Source: Williamsia sp. 1135 | GTDB taxonomy: Bacteria; Actinomycetota; Actinomycetes; Mycobacteriales; Mycobacteriaceae | DNA: 64,000 nt | Assembly: GCF_002095395.1 (NCBI RefSeq) | Contig: NZ_MJEI01000082.1 | Coordinates: forward strand, 1 to 64,000 | Direction of reading: 5' to 3' | In this document: one piece after another, positions 41,490 to 49,333 of the stretch | How positions within the stretch are numbered: the stretch's first letter is position 1 | Layout of the letters: every line of letters begins with the position of its first letter | Program-made: the position numbers and the translations under genes | Notes under the pieces: generated by a model | Seen by the model: the letters and a program-made list of their open reading frames with translations, nothing else | Database searches by the model: none | What the model was told of the DNA's origin: nothing

Positions 41490-42483
41490 CATCTTCGGCG
41501 GTATTCGTTGGAACCGTCTCTCTGTTCTTTGCATGCAGTAGTTCCGCGTCGAAGTTGTCAGCACACAAAGTGGCCGCATCTAGCTTCAAAAAGTGCAGTG
41601 CTTCGATAGTTTCAGTAATTTGTCGAACAAGCCGGGTGTCGGGAGGCATAGCCGCAATCTCTGGGAGCCGGACATGAGGAGCGCGGTCGGTCACCACCCT
41701 CCAAACGGTCGGCAGGACAACAATCCACTCCCCCGTGAGGGTCGGTCCGTGCTGTCGCCCACGCAAGATCCATGCAGCCAGGCCGAGCAACCCAATTACG
41801 CACATACCCAGCGTGAAGTAGGCAAACAGATTTCCGTTGCTATCGCGTTGGAGCCGCTCAGCGGCCGAGAGCTTGCCCTGCCAGCTGGAGATCGAATACC
41901 AAAGCAGCATGACCGCGTTCACGCCCGTCGTGAAAAATAAGAGCACTGCAGCAGCGATGATCGCGGTCGAAGGCCGACGTTCATGGTCCCCATGGCGGAG
42001 GGATACAAGCACTACGATCAGCGCGTATAGGTCCCACAGCACGATTGCGCCGGCGTAAACCACGAAATAGCCGACGGACGTAACGGCGGAGGCTTCTTCG
42101 ATGGAGGTGGTCCGGTCGCCCCCGGCGACTCGATCAAGCAATATCAAGATGATGCTCACTGTCACCAGGAGCACGAGGTTCGCTGACCACCAACCGGAGT
42201 GTTTTCGGTGCTTGTCCCTTGAGATGTGGGCCGCCGAAGCTGCCACCAAAGCCGCAGCAACGCAGAGGATATGGGCAGCAACACGCACACTGCGCTCGTC
42301 GGCTAGTTCGACTGCCCAGTCGTTCAGGGGACCAAATTTTATGGTGTCCACCAGTGCAAAGCACGCGATAAGGAGCGTGAATAGATGTGCTACCGAACGC
42401 ATGACCGCAAAACGAGCTAACACTGTCACCCACGCGATGACGACTATTGAAGCATCAATCCACAACGGCAGATCGTTCCTCAT
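41374..42483 (-). CDS. MAB_1171c-type multi-helix membrane protein
   Basis: This 369-residue protein has about seven membrane helices in its first 250 residues (SIVVIAWVTVLARFAVM, LFTLLIACFALVDTI, LVLLVTVSIILILLDRV and others) and a cytoplasmic C-terminal domain (RLPEIAAMPPDTRLVRQITETIEALHFLK, AEDVIALARRWNQRD). The plan matches the MAB_1171c (DUF6545) family of putative transporters, often found next to ImmA/IrrE proteases and XRE regulators in actinobacteria. It overlaps the protease gene by four bases. Substrate and direction are unknown; a sensor role is also possible. Confidence 0.75.
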   Translation of the reverse strand: MRNDLPLWIDASIVVIAWVTVLARFAVMRSVAHLFTLLIACFALVDTIKFGPLNDWAVELADERSVRVAAHILCVAAALVAASAAHISRDKHRKHSGWWSANLVLLVTVSIILILLDRVAGGDRTTSIEEASAVTSVGYFVVYAGAIVLWDLYALIVVLVSLRHGDHERRPSTAIIAAAVLLFFTTGVNAVMLLWYSISSWQGKLSAAERLQRDSNGNLFAYFTLGMCVIGLLGLAAWILRGRQHGPTLTGEWIVVLPTVWRVVTDRAPHVRLPEIAAMPPDTRLVRQITETIEALHFLKLDAATLCADNFDAELLHAKNRETVPTNTAEDVIALARRWNQRDLLLLTPEQEKRQVGLRAGVSSPGLQI

Positions 42484-43010
42484 CGTGGTCCAAGGAACGT
42501 GTCTAGAACTGACGATGCACTTAACATCCGCTGACCCCTCTGTATCAAATCGAAATCTTCGTCTCGTGCCAGCGTCAGCATGAGTAACTGACTTGCCAAC
42601 AGCTCTGCGGACGCCTCGTCGGCGTTATCGAATGTCTCGCGGCGAAGTGCGTTGATGACGAGGTCTCTTGGGAGGGATGGAAACCACGCGGCCAGCAGGT
42701 CTTCGGTGATGCCCTCGCCCTGTTTGCCGCATGTATGTCCTAGCAGAATGTGGGCCAACTCGTGGGCGACGATCAAACGGGAGGGCCACTCACCCGACGC
42801 CGTGTCGTAGACGATGATGTGCGCGCTTTCAGTGGTTAGCACCATGCCGGAGATACCGTCAGAACCGCCGCCGACGGGAAATCCTGACAACGTGATTGCT
42901 CGCCCACACCGGTCCTGCGTGAAGGCGACAAGATCGTCGACACTAGAACACCTGCTTGACGCTGCACTACGAACAACTTTCTTAATGCGATGCGACGTAG
43001 TCTTTTTCAT
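42480..43010 (-). CDS. ImmA/IrrE-type zinc metalloprotease
   Basis: This ~176-residue protein has the zinc motif HELAHILLGH (HExxH plus downstream His) preceded by RLIVAHELAH and a beta-rich start with GMVLTTESAHIIVYD. ImmA/IrrE proteases cleave XRE-type repressors to derepress mobile elements or stress genes. The ATG at 43010 overlaps the stop of the nucleoside hydrolase gene (ATGA). Two XRE-type repressors are encoded in the facing operon and are the obvious candidate substrates. Confidence 0.82.
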   Translation of the reverse strand: MKKTTSHRIKKVVRSAASSRCSSVDDLVAFTQDRCGRAITLSGFPVGGGSDGISGMVLTTESAHIIVYDTASGEWPSRLIVAHELAHILLGHTCGKQGEGITEDLLAAWFPSLPRDLVINALRRETFDNADEASAELLASQLLMLTLARDEDFDLIQRGQRMLSASSVLDTFLGPR

Positions 43011-43915
43011 ATCAGGTTGCGCCGGATTGTTGCTCTGATCGCGTTCCTGTCGACGTGCGCGACACCGCGATGTCGGGAGGCTGCCCCGGTCTTCGCTGGA
43101 TGAAGACGGACCACCCCTGCATCCACGTCGACGAGGGCTGGGCGAGAACTCATGTTGGTGTGTCGTAGTGCTACACATGCCGCGACGCTGTCGTGGGCAG
43201 GCACGCCCCACTGGGGCCCGTACCCGTAGCTAGCTGCCCTGGATCGCCCATAGCTCTCATGTACGGCACGAAGTGCTTGGCTCGCCTCGCCAGTTCCGAA
43301 GTCGGTATCGTCGAGCACTACGGTTCGAGTGACGTCAAGGCCCACCCACGTGGTACGAAGGTCGCTGTGAGCCACGGCCGTTGATGCACGAGGGTTATGC
43401 CGCGTGTTGGTGTCCCCAGCAGCGGATAACCAGTCGCTGGGCTCCCCGAACCCATGGCCACCCATGACGATTACATCGCCGATCCATTCGGTAATCCGTG
43501 GTTCCATCTCAAGGGCCAGAGCCAGGTTCGTGAGAGGCGCGATTGCCAATAGCGCCCCCCGGCCGGCGGTGCGCTTAGCGAAGTCAATGATTGCTTCGGC
43601 GGCAGGTTGCGCCGAGCTCGCGGACGGGGGCTGCCGGGCGTCCGTCAAGGTATCTCCCAGGCCGTCTGAGCCGTGAGCGTCACCCCGAACCCAGCTGGCG
43701 GTCGGAGGGCCCCCTGTAACCACAGCGGACGACGATCCCCACAGATCCAGTACCCACTGGGCGTTCCGAGCCGCCTCCCCCGCGGTGCAATTCCCCCAGG
43801 TCGTCGATATTCCATGGAGCTTGCCTGCGGCCAGCACAAGACTGATGGCGAGTGAGTCATCCACCCCGCAATCAGTGTCTACCCACACGAGCTGCTCGTC
43901 AGTGAGCTGCCTCAT
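43007..43915 (-). CDS. Inosine-uridine-type nucleoside hydrolase
   Basis: This 302-residue enzyme hydrolyses the N-glycosidic bond of nucleosides to base and ribose. The family motif DTDCGVDDSLA (13-23) gives the calcium-binding aspartates, ALLAIAPLTNLALAL is the central strand, GDTNTRHNPRAS is the substrate loop and PAHDSVAACVAL carries the catalytic His-Asp. All key residues are present, so it should be active. It heads an operon with the ImmA/IrrE-type protease and MAB_1171c-type protein, an unusual partnership that suggests a nucleoside-linked signal rather than salvage. Confidence 0.85.
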   Translation of the reverse strand: MRQLTDEQLVWVDTDCGVDDSLAISLVLAAGKLHGISTTWGNCTAGEAARNAQWVLDLWGSSSAVVTGGPPTASWVRGDAHGSDGLGDTLTDARQPPSASSAQPAAEAIIDFAKRTAGRGALLAIAPLTNLALALEMEPRITEWIGDVIVMGGHGFGEPSDWLSAAGDTNTRHNPRASTAVAHSDLRTTWVGLDVTRTVVLDDTDFGTGEASQALRAVHESYGRSRAASYGYGPQWGVPAHDSVAACVALRHTNMSSRPALVDVDAGVVRLHPAKTGAASRHRGVAHVDRNAIRATIRRNLI

Positions 43916-44021
43916 TAGTCCCCCATGTATTAGTGGCTATGTAAGCGGTAGGGTCAATTATGTGTGCACCAACCGCGTGTCGCTACCCCAAAAGCGCCTT
44001 TTGTGTAGCCAAAATAGGGCC

Positions 44022-44312
44022 ATGGCAGACCTCCCCGCAATTGCAGAGCCCACGGGCTCGGTTGACATGGCATCGCCAAGTTGCGTGAGGCGAGCTAAAG
44101 CTGGTCGGCCGCGAAAGGATCCTACGGGCGATGAACTGGACCGATTGAACGTCCGGATGCCCAGACGGCTCAAGGCTGCGGCGATCGCCAAAGCCGGCGA
44201 ACACGGGATGACCCTGACGGACTACCTGGCAGGGCTTATCGCCGCGGACATGCCTGACGAGACCACCCATGACATTCCAGGAATACAGGAGGTGTTGCCG
44301 CAGTCTGCGTAG
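44022..44312 (+). CDS. Small RHH-type regulator upstream of rep
   Basis: A 96-residue protein: basic AGRPRKDPTGDELDRLNVRMPRRLKAAAIAKAGEHGMTLTDYLAGLIAADM. Residues ~40-75 give the strand-helix-helix of a ribbon-helix-helix protein (LNVRMPRRLKAAAIAKA…GMTLTDYLAGLI). It ends 52 bp before a terminator and ~160 bp before the replication initiator and may control copy number. Confidence 0.7.
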   Translation: MADLPAIAEPTGSVDMASPSCVRRAKAGRPRKDPTGDELDRLNVRMPRRLKAAAIAKAGEHGMTLTDYLAGLIAADMPDETTHDIPGIQEVLPQSA

Positions 44313-44364
44313 ATCTAGCGCCATCGACAGCTAAATAACGCTGCGCGGAAGCCACACCTAACAA

Positions 44365-44399
44365 GAAGAAACCCCCCGGCGGACACCGGAGGGTCTTCG
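44365..44399 (+). terminator. Terminator between the RHH gene and rep
   Basis: GAAGA(A)ACCCCCCGG and CCGGAGGGTCTTC pair with one mismatch and a one-base bulge around a CGGACA loop, followed by GTTT. It separates the small regulator from the rep gene. Confidence 0.65.
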
Positions 44400-44469
44400 T
44401 TTGAAGTTAGGGGACCGAGTTACCAGCTCGGTCCGTTGAGGCTTCCGCCTCATCCCCGAAGGGACTGTC

Positions 44470-45717
44470 TTGACCGGACAGCCTCAGGGTACCGCGCACC
44501 CTTTTGCGCGTCCACACCCTGCACATCACGTGTCGGAAACAACATCCGACCCCAGGCCCATCGCTCGTCGTTACTGCGGGTCCACTCCCCTGCGCCGGCG
44601 GCGCGGGCGCGCCACCACCGTTCGCGGCAGGCTGTTCGCGATCATCGCCCAAGCCGCGCCCCGTGCGGACGCGGTGAAGATCGTCGAGAAGATGGGCGTG
44701 CGCGACAGCATCGCCCTGGACCTGGGCAAAGACGCCTACGCCGGGGTCCCCTGCTGGAACAAAGACGAACACTGGATCACCTGGGCGGTCCCTATCGCTT
44801 ACGCCCAGCACTACAACCAGATCCGGCACCTCATTGGTGCCCACAGCACCAAACACCGCAAAGACGACATCTCCCTCACAACCCTGATCAAAATCGCGGC
44901 CGCCCACGCAATCCACGCAGACTTCCGCACCGGCCGTAACTGCCGACCCACCCTCGACAGACTCATCGAAATCACTGGTTACGGCGAACGCACCATCCAA
45001 CGAGCACGCCACGTCCTTCGACTCATCGGCGTGGCCACTGAGATCGTTCGTGGCCGCCAACGCACCCTGCCTGAGCGCCTCGCCTCCCACCGCGTCGGCA
45101 GCCGCGCTCGAGGATGGGCCTCGGTCTACGCCCTGCACAGCCCCCAGCTTGTGGATAAAACCGCACGTCATAACCTCGCGGCACCCCACCCCGAAGGGCA
45201 CCCTTTAGGGTGCCTATCCCCCCTTGGTAACTACTCACTAACCCCCACCGCCTGCGGCGGAGAGCTCAAAGGCCACGCTGCGCGTGACCGAGCTACCGAC
45301 AAGAGGAGGTGGACCGGGCCACCACCGGATCAGAAAGGGCTCCTGCTGGCCTCCAGATGGCGACAAGACCCACACACACCGACCTGGGGCCGCCGATACA
45401 CCCCCGCCGCCTGGTCCCACGTCCTAGCCCAACCAGCCGCCCACGACTGGACCAGCCGCGACCTCAACCAACTCCTGCGCGACTACACCCTGCCCGGCAA
45501 CGGCAACTGGATCGCCCACAACCCCCACAAACCCATCGCCCTGCTCGCCGGCATCCTCAACCACCACGGCGACCTCCAGAATCGTCCGGCTGCCATCGAC
45601 GACGCGCGTGAAGCCGAAGTTACCCACCAACGCCAAACCCAACTGGCGTGTGAACGCTGCGATGACCAAGGCTGGCTGCTCCCCTACACCGACGTAGGCA
45701 CCCGCTGTGGGCATTAG
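44470..45717 (+). CDS. rep: Plasmid replication initiator protein
   Basis: This ~415-residue basic protein matches the layout of actinobacterial plasmid initiators: a strand-rich N-terminus (NKDEHWITWAVPIAYAQHYNQI), a winged-helix segment with TLDRLIEITGYGERTIQRARHVLRLIG (~165-190), a Pro/Arg-rich linker and a C-terminal zinc-ribbon-like end (CERCDDQGWLLPYTD…RCGH). It binds iterons downstream and opens the origin. The TTG start has an AAGGGA site six bases away; a GTG at 44530 is the alternative. A consensus DnaA box (reverse, 45150-45158) lies inside the gene. ParA and its partner follow the iterons. Confidence 0.75.
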   Translation: MTGQPQGTAHPFARPHPAHHVSETTSDPRPIARRYCGSTPLRRRRGRATTVRGRLFAIIAQAAPRADAVKIVEKMGVRDSIALDLGKDAYAGVPCWNKDEHWITWAVPIAYAQHYNQIRHLIGAHSTKHRKDDISLTTLIKIAAAHAIHADFRTGRNCRPTLDRLIEITGYGERTIQRARHVLRLIGVATEIVRGRQRTLPERLASHRVGSRARGWASVYALHSPQLVDKTARHNLAAPHPEGHPLGCLSPLGNYSLTPTACGGELKGHAARDRATDKRRWTGPPPDQKGLLLASRWRQDPHTPTWGRRYTPAAWSHVLAQPAAHDWTSRDLNQLLRDYTLPGNGNWIAHNPHKPIALLAGILNHHGDLQNRPAAIDDAREAEVTHQRQTQLACERCDDQGWLLPYTDVGTRCGH

Positions 45718-45750
45718 GAACGAGGTGTTAATTGCGGGGAAGGTGCCCTC

Positions 45751-45848
45751 GATACCGCTATACCGCTATACATCTGTCCCCCATGCCCGCGTTCCCTCCC
45801 GCCATCATGCGGTCAAGCGGTACAGCGGTAAAGAGGTAAAGAGGTAAA
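45751..45848 (+). repeat. Iteron cluster A of the plasmid origin
   Basis: GATACCGC, TATACCGC and TATACATC follow one another with 8-bp period at 45751-45774. After a ~42-bp spacer come GCGGTACA, GCGGTAAA, GAGGTAAA and GAGGTAAA, again with 8-bp period (45817-45848) and complementary in sense (GCGGTA against TACCGC). Two facing clusters of 8-bp iterons are a typical initiator-binding or partition array. The sequence from 45737 to 45832 is nearly identical to ~45980-46074. Confidence 0.7.
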
Positions 45849-45861
45849 GCTAACGACACAC

Positions 45862-45927
45862 GCGCCAGCCTGCAGGCGGTGCGAGGACTATGGCTGGCTG
45901 CTCCCCCACTACAACAACCCGACGTAG
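45862..45927 (+). pseudogene. Relic of a second rep gene 3' end
   Basis: The frame ending TAG at 45925-45927 reads ACRRCEDYGWLLPHYNNPT, a diverged copy of the C-terminal CERCDDQGWLLPYTD of the rep gene just upstream. It lies before iteron cluster B, as the real 3' end lies before cluster A. It is thus a leftover of a related replicon, most likely from recombination between two rep-ori modules. Confidence 0.65.
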
Positions 45928-45979
45928 GCCACACCACTGGTGGTCGTTTGGAACGAAGTAGCGCGTGCGTGGACCCTGG

Positions 45980-46182
45980 GGAAGGTTGCCCGCTATACCG
46001 CTATACCGCTATACATCTGTTCCCCATGCCCGCGTTCCCTCCCGCCATCATGCGGTCAAGCGGTAGAGCGGCAAAGCCCACCTGGGGTAAAGCGGTGCAA
46101 ATGTACAGCGGGCTTGAGGTATTGCGGTATAGACCGCACTCTGCAATGATGTCTGTACCGCTTGATGTCTATACCGCTTAGG
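45980..46182 (+). repeat. Iteron cluster B and parA promoter region
   Basis: TATACCGC, TATACCGC, TATACATC (45994-46017), a spacer identical to cluster A, GCGGTAGA and GCGGCAAA follow. Further GCGGTATAGACCGC-like (near 46120-46136) and CTATACCGC (near 46170-46178) elements lie just before parA. The second group may be the partition site bound by the ParA/RHH pair and also the parA operator. No gene lies between 45928 and 46225. Confidence 0.65.
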
Positions 46183-46225
46183 ACCAGGCCCGAGAGCTGA
46201 ATCTTCATAAGTAAGGAAAGAAACG

Positions 46226-46816
46226 TTGCCAATCATTTCAGCAGCCAACACAAAAGGTGGCGTCGGAAAGACCACCACAGCGATGTACCTCGCGAACGAG
46301 TACGCACGGGCCGGAAGGGAAGTGACCGTCGTCGACCTAGACAAGCAGGGCTCGGCGTCGGTGTGGGCAGACAAAGCCTCCGACCGCGGTACCCCGCTAC
46401 CTTTTGCTGTGGAGGTCTCCAACACCAAGCGCATTAGCCGACTCGCAGACAGCAAGGGGAGCGACCACCTCATCGTCATTGACACCCCGCCGGGAGATAG
46501 CTCCGTGATCGAAGGGGCGATCGACGTGTCGGACTTCGTCATTATTCCCACCACACCGTCCGAGCTCGACACCGACCGAGTCTGGGAGACCATTCCAACA
46601 GTCCGGGACGGACAGCTATACGGAGTGCTCGTAGCGTCCGCGGTCCTCCATACCCGGCTCCTCAATGACGTAATCACGGCTCTGGATGAGAACGAAGTAA
46701 GCCGCTTCAAAACGGTCGTGAGCTTCGCTCAGCGCTACAGGCAGGCCGTGGGCTATCGTCCTCGCCGCGACGCGACCTACGCCGACGTTGCCGAAGAGAT
46801 CGGAGCAGCGCTGTGA
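46226..46816 (+). CDS. parA: ParA-type partition ATPase
   Basis: This 196-residue protein is a small ParA of the type Ib length. The deviant Walker A is KGGVGKTTTA (residues ~10-19), Walker A' is VVDLDKQGSA, and Walker B is LIVIDTPPG. It segregates plasmid copies by forming dynamic gradients on the nucleoid. It starts with TTG behind AAGGAAAG. The GTG start of its small partner overlaps its stop. The iteron-rich region upstream is the likely partition site. Confidence 0.9.
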   Translation: MPIISAANTKGGVGKTTTAMYLANEYARAGREVTVVDLDKQGSASVWADKASDRGTPLPFAVEVSNTKRISRLADSKGSDHLIVIDTPPGDSSVIEGAIDVSDFVIIPTTPSELDTDRVWETIPTVRDGQLYGVLVASAVLHTRLLNDVITALDENEVSRFKTVVSFAQRYRQAVGYRPRRDATYADVAEEIGAAL

Positions 46817-47046
46817 GCGGCGGGATTCAACGCAAACCAAGCGACATGGGGCCACGCATCAAACCAGCGGCAGCCAAAGTGGCCGACACCTTCATCAAAT
46901 CCTCCGGCACCCAGTCCCAACTCACCGTGCGCATCGATACCAATGTCCACCGCAGGTTCAAAATCGCGACGACCACAGCCGACGTTTCAATGGCCGAGAT
47001 TGTGGAAGACGCGATCCGCGCCTGGCTCCGTGACCACGACGTATAG
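46813..47046 (+). CDS. parB: RHH centromere-binding partner of ParA
   Basis: This 77-residue protein overlaps parA. After a basic tail it has the ribbon-helix-helix core TVRIDTNVHRRFKIATTTADVSMAEIVEDAIRAWL (~38-72). Small RHH proteins of this kind bind the centromere iterons and stimulate ParA in type Ib partition systems. They also autoregulate the operon. No ParB of the large family is present. Confidence 0.8.
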   Translation: MSGGIQRKPSDMGPRIKPAAAKVADTFIKSSGTQSQLTVRIDTNVHRRFKIATTTADVSMAEIVEDAIRAWLRDHDV

Positions 47047-47053
47047 CCAGTAA

Positions 47054-47105
47054 CCGTACCCCTGTACCTCGATACCGCACGCGGTATCGAGGTACGGGGG
47101 TACGG
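47054..47105. repeat. 24-bp-stem inverted repeat after the par operon
   Basis: The two arms, CCGTACCCC-t-GTACCTCGATACCG and its complement, pair over 24 positions with one wobble, around a CACG loop. The inner part GATACCGC/GCGGTATC equals the iteron sequence of the origin. It could be an additional initiator or partition-protein site and also terminate the parA-parB transcript. Confidence 0.65.
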
Positions 47106-47348
47106 GGCCGGGATGCATGCCTGGCCTTGCTAGCCAACTATAACCACCAGGCCGGGGCCGAAATAACGTTGCGCTGCAACAATTGCCGAATATGCATTCG
47201 GATAGTTAACGCCGGAGCGCGCGTATGTGTTGCTGTTGGGGAGTGCTTCTGGGTCCAGCTCCACCGCATCGTGGCCGGGTCGAACGTCACGACCACCGTC
47301 TGGCTCATGTGGCGGTTGCTCGGTGGGCGTGGGGGAGTGCGATAGCAG
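47106..47348. promoter_or_regulatory. Intergenic region with palindromes and promoter-like DNA
   Basis: Contains GTTGC-GCT-GCAAC (near 47168) and CCGAAT-ATGC-ATTCGG (near 47187-47202) in an AT-richer stretch. CAACAATTGCCGAATA resembles the nrdH promoter (CAACAATTAATCGAATA). Open frames on both strands here lack family signatures or ribosome sites, so none is called. Confidence 0.4.
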
Positions 47349-47570
47349 ATGCCAGGCACCCACAAGCAGGGCCGCACCCGCACGTGGCCGTTGGAGCTCG
47401 CGACCGACACCTCGACCACGGCCATCCACACGTTATGCGAAGACTTCATCCATGCCCATTGGACTCCCTGGTGCCATGGCTCGACCCGTAGCCCGTACGC
47501 CCGATCAGCCAGCGTCACCGCCCGCCGGCCTAACGCGGGGAAAGCAAACGACCACACATCGGCCATGTGA
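47349..47570 (+). CDS. Possible small protein (73 aa), weakly supported
   Basis: A short frame starting at an ATG behind GGGGGAG at long spacing. The product is His/Thr-rich and soluble (ELATDTSTTAIHTLCEDFIHAHWTPWCHG). Third codon positions are mostly G/C, as expected for a real gene here. A longer frame on the opposite strand (to 47566) is equally open but runs into the promoter-like region, so the plus-strand frame is slightly preferred. No family is recognised. Confidence 0.3.
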   Translation: MPGTHKQGRTRTWPLELATDTSTTAIHTLCEDFIHAHWTPWCHGSTRSPYARSASVTARRPNAGKANDHTSAM

Positions 47571-47828
47571 ACCAGGACAGGACGCGGGGGATCGAAGACC
47601 CGCACAGCCGGACCCCCGCCTAGTTCCTCGAACACATTTGCGAATACTGTGCGACATGGTGCGGGTCGCGGCGGGAAGGGTCTCGACCCGCACCACATCG
47701 GCCACCCACCACAGGAATCACGAAGAGCGCGCTCACCGATCGGCCATGTGTCGGTCAGGCTGGCAATACTGGTGGGGCAGGCACACTGGAGATCGCACCG
47801 GTTGCAGGCAGTAGGGGAGGCGAGGGTC

Positions 47829-48131
47829 ATGAAGGCGCAGCGTTTTGAGGCTGGCCCGGTCGCGCTGATGGCAGCGATTCTGGAAGGGTCAGAGAACCTG
47901 GCTGGCGCATTGTGCGTTGCCGATCCCGCTGCCCACGACAAGGAACGCTGGGCTAACGAGCAGCGCTCAGAGGTTCGTCGTCTCGCTGATGCCGCCGCCC
48001 ACTGCCGCCAGTGCCCGGCACGTGAGCGCTGCCGCACCTGGGCCGGCAATCAGCCCCGCGGTCGCATTACCGGCATCACACCGGCCCACCCTGCACCGCA
48101 GTACCTCGGCAAGTACCGCCGAACGCACTAG
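47829..48131 (+). CDS. WhiB-like iron-sulphur regulator
   Basis: A 100-residue protein with the four-cysteine WhiB pattern: ALCVADPAAHDKE (Cys 29), then AHCRQCPARERC (C-x2-C-x5-C, around 59-68). WhiB-like proteins hold a [4Fe-4S] cluster and control transcription by binding the principal sigma factor. The typical G(V/I)WGG turn after the cysteines is replaced by TWAGNQPRGR, so the family call rests on the cysteine spacing. A GGGGAGG site precedes the ATG. Confidence 0.75.
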   Translation: MKAQRFEAGPVALMAAILEGSENLAGALCVADPAAHDKERWANEQRSEVRRLADAAAHCRQCPARERCRTWAGNQPRGRITGITPAHPAPQYLGKYRRTH

Positions 48132-48290
48132 CAGGGGACTGAGACTCGACCGCGACGTCCGCTCGCTGACCGGCCAGCGCGCCGCAGCGATTTTCCTTGG
48201 CAGGGGAGTGCTGGCTATTTATCCTCGAAACATCGGGAATGCCACAGGCGCAACGATTCACCACGACACGAGAGGTGCGGAGTAGAGGTC

Positions 48291-48878
48291 ATGGTCGTCC
48301 GTGGGTTGTGTTCGGAGTGTTGGGTGGATTACGCGCATGCCGAATACACGCTCTCGGACGCAGAGGGAGAGTGGAGGGCCTGGGCGAACGGGGCTGTGGC
48401 GCAGTTCCAGGCGATAACCGGCCGCCCTGAGCCTCCGTGGCCTCCTCGCCACCCTTCCCTGACACCGGCCAGTCCTCAGTGGGACGACGCCGCCTACTCG
48501 CTGACCGCATTCGTGGCCGAGAACTACCCGTACCGAGACTCCTACCCCGACGCTGGGTGGGCGCGGTACTCATTGATGATCGAATCGCCCGGCCCGCGGG
48601 CAATTGACCGCTTGCTCACCGCGGCCTTTCAGGAAGGCGCGCTCACCCAGTACCGCCCCGGCCGGCGGCCATTTGCCACGCTGACCGTTCACGATCAGCG
48701 TTCGCTCGAGTTCACGCTCCAGAAATATCACCTGCCCACCCCAGCAGCGTGGCAGTGGTGGACCACCGTCACCACCCCACACAAACTCGCGGACGACGAC
48801 ATACCGTCGCCAGACCCCGACTGCCTCATCTGCCGCAGCAAACACACTCCACCGCAACCCAACCAATCGCACCACTGA
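48291..48878 (+). CDS. Hypothetical protein (195 aa)
   Basis: I do not recognise this soluble protein. It has a CSECW pair near the start, a tryptophan-rich middle (EWRAWANGAVAQFQAITG, then PQWDDAAYSLTAFVAENYPYR) and a second Cys pair at the end (DCLICRSKH). The paired CxxC ends suggest one zinc site. The ribosome site GAGGTC and G/C-rich third positions support it. It follows the WhiB-like gene in the same direction. Confidence 0.6.
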   Translation: MVVRGLCSECWVDYAHAEYTLSDAEGEWRAWANGAVAQFQAITGRPEPPWPPRHPSLTPASPQWDDAAYSLTAFVAENYPYRDSYPDAGWARYSLMIESPGPRAIDRLLTAAFQEGALTQYRPGRRPFATLTVHDQRSLEFTLQKYHLPTPAAWQWWTTVTTPHKLADDDIPSPDPDCLICRSKHTPPQPNQSHH

Positions 48879-48933
48879 CCGCCCATTTTCGCCCCCTACT
48901 TCTCGAAGCCAGGGAGGGAAGTGGGCTTCCGCG

Positions 48934-49149
48934 TCATGAGGCCAGTGCGATGACGATGCAGACGCTGCACAAGATGACCGACACCAGCAGGAGCAAGACC
49001 AGATCCTGGCCGGCGATCGAGATCGTGTTCTTCGTCGGCGCAGGGCCGTCGACGTGATGGGTCCATAGATGGCGCGTCGGCGCCGAACCATCCACGCTCA
49101 CAGAGTCGTTGCCGGTCCACTCCGGCGGGATGTTGTTGTCCTCGGTCAT
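48934..49149 (-). CDS. Small C-terminally anchored membrane protein
   Basis: This 71-residue protein starts at an ATG behind GGAG. It has a polar N-terminus and one C-terminal membrane helix (DLVLLLLVSVILCSVCIVIAL). Its start overlaps the stop of a small frame upstream (ATGA), so the two were probably co-translated. No family is recognised. Confidence 0.5.
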   Translation of the reverse strand: MTEDNNIPPEWTGNDSVSVDGSAPTRHLWTHHVDGPAPTKNTISIAGQDLVLLLLVSVILCSVCIVIALAS

Positions 49150-49333
49150 TCCGAATGCTCCACTGATGCAGGCTGATAGGACGATAGTGCGTGTTTGGTG
49201 CACCAGGCCAACGCGACCTCACCACAGGCCGCCACCATCAGCAGAGCCCACCCCACCAAGGAATCCCACAGGCAGCGAACCCGGCCATGATCGCCAGATA
49301 CGGTGCAGCTTCGACCGACCACCGATCCTTCAT
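49146..49333 (-). pseudogene. Small membrane protein gene with probable frameshift
   Basis: An ATG at 49333 behind AAGGGG opens VEAAPYLAIMAGFAACG but soon stops. The neighbouring frame continues SLVGWALLMVAACGEVALAW and ends with a TGA that overlaps the next gene's ATG. Joined, the two pieces would form one two-helix protein. This looks like a single-base indel near 49255-49270. Confidence 0.4.

Noticed and set aside
44407-45201. 264-codon minus-strand frame over the rep gene
   Set aside because: No ribosome site or family; it overlaps the terminator and mirrors the rep coding sequence.
45751-45848. CRISPR array
   Set aside because: The repeats are 8 bp long and contiguous, with no spacers; they are iterons.
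47138-48049. 303-codon minus-strand frame in the region after parB
   Set aside because: It runs opposite the WhiB-like gene and into promoter-like DNA; no signature and no start signal.
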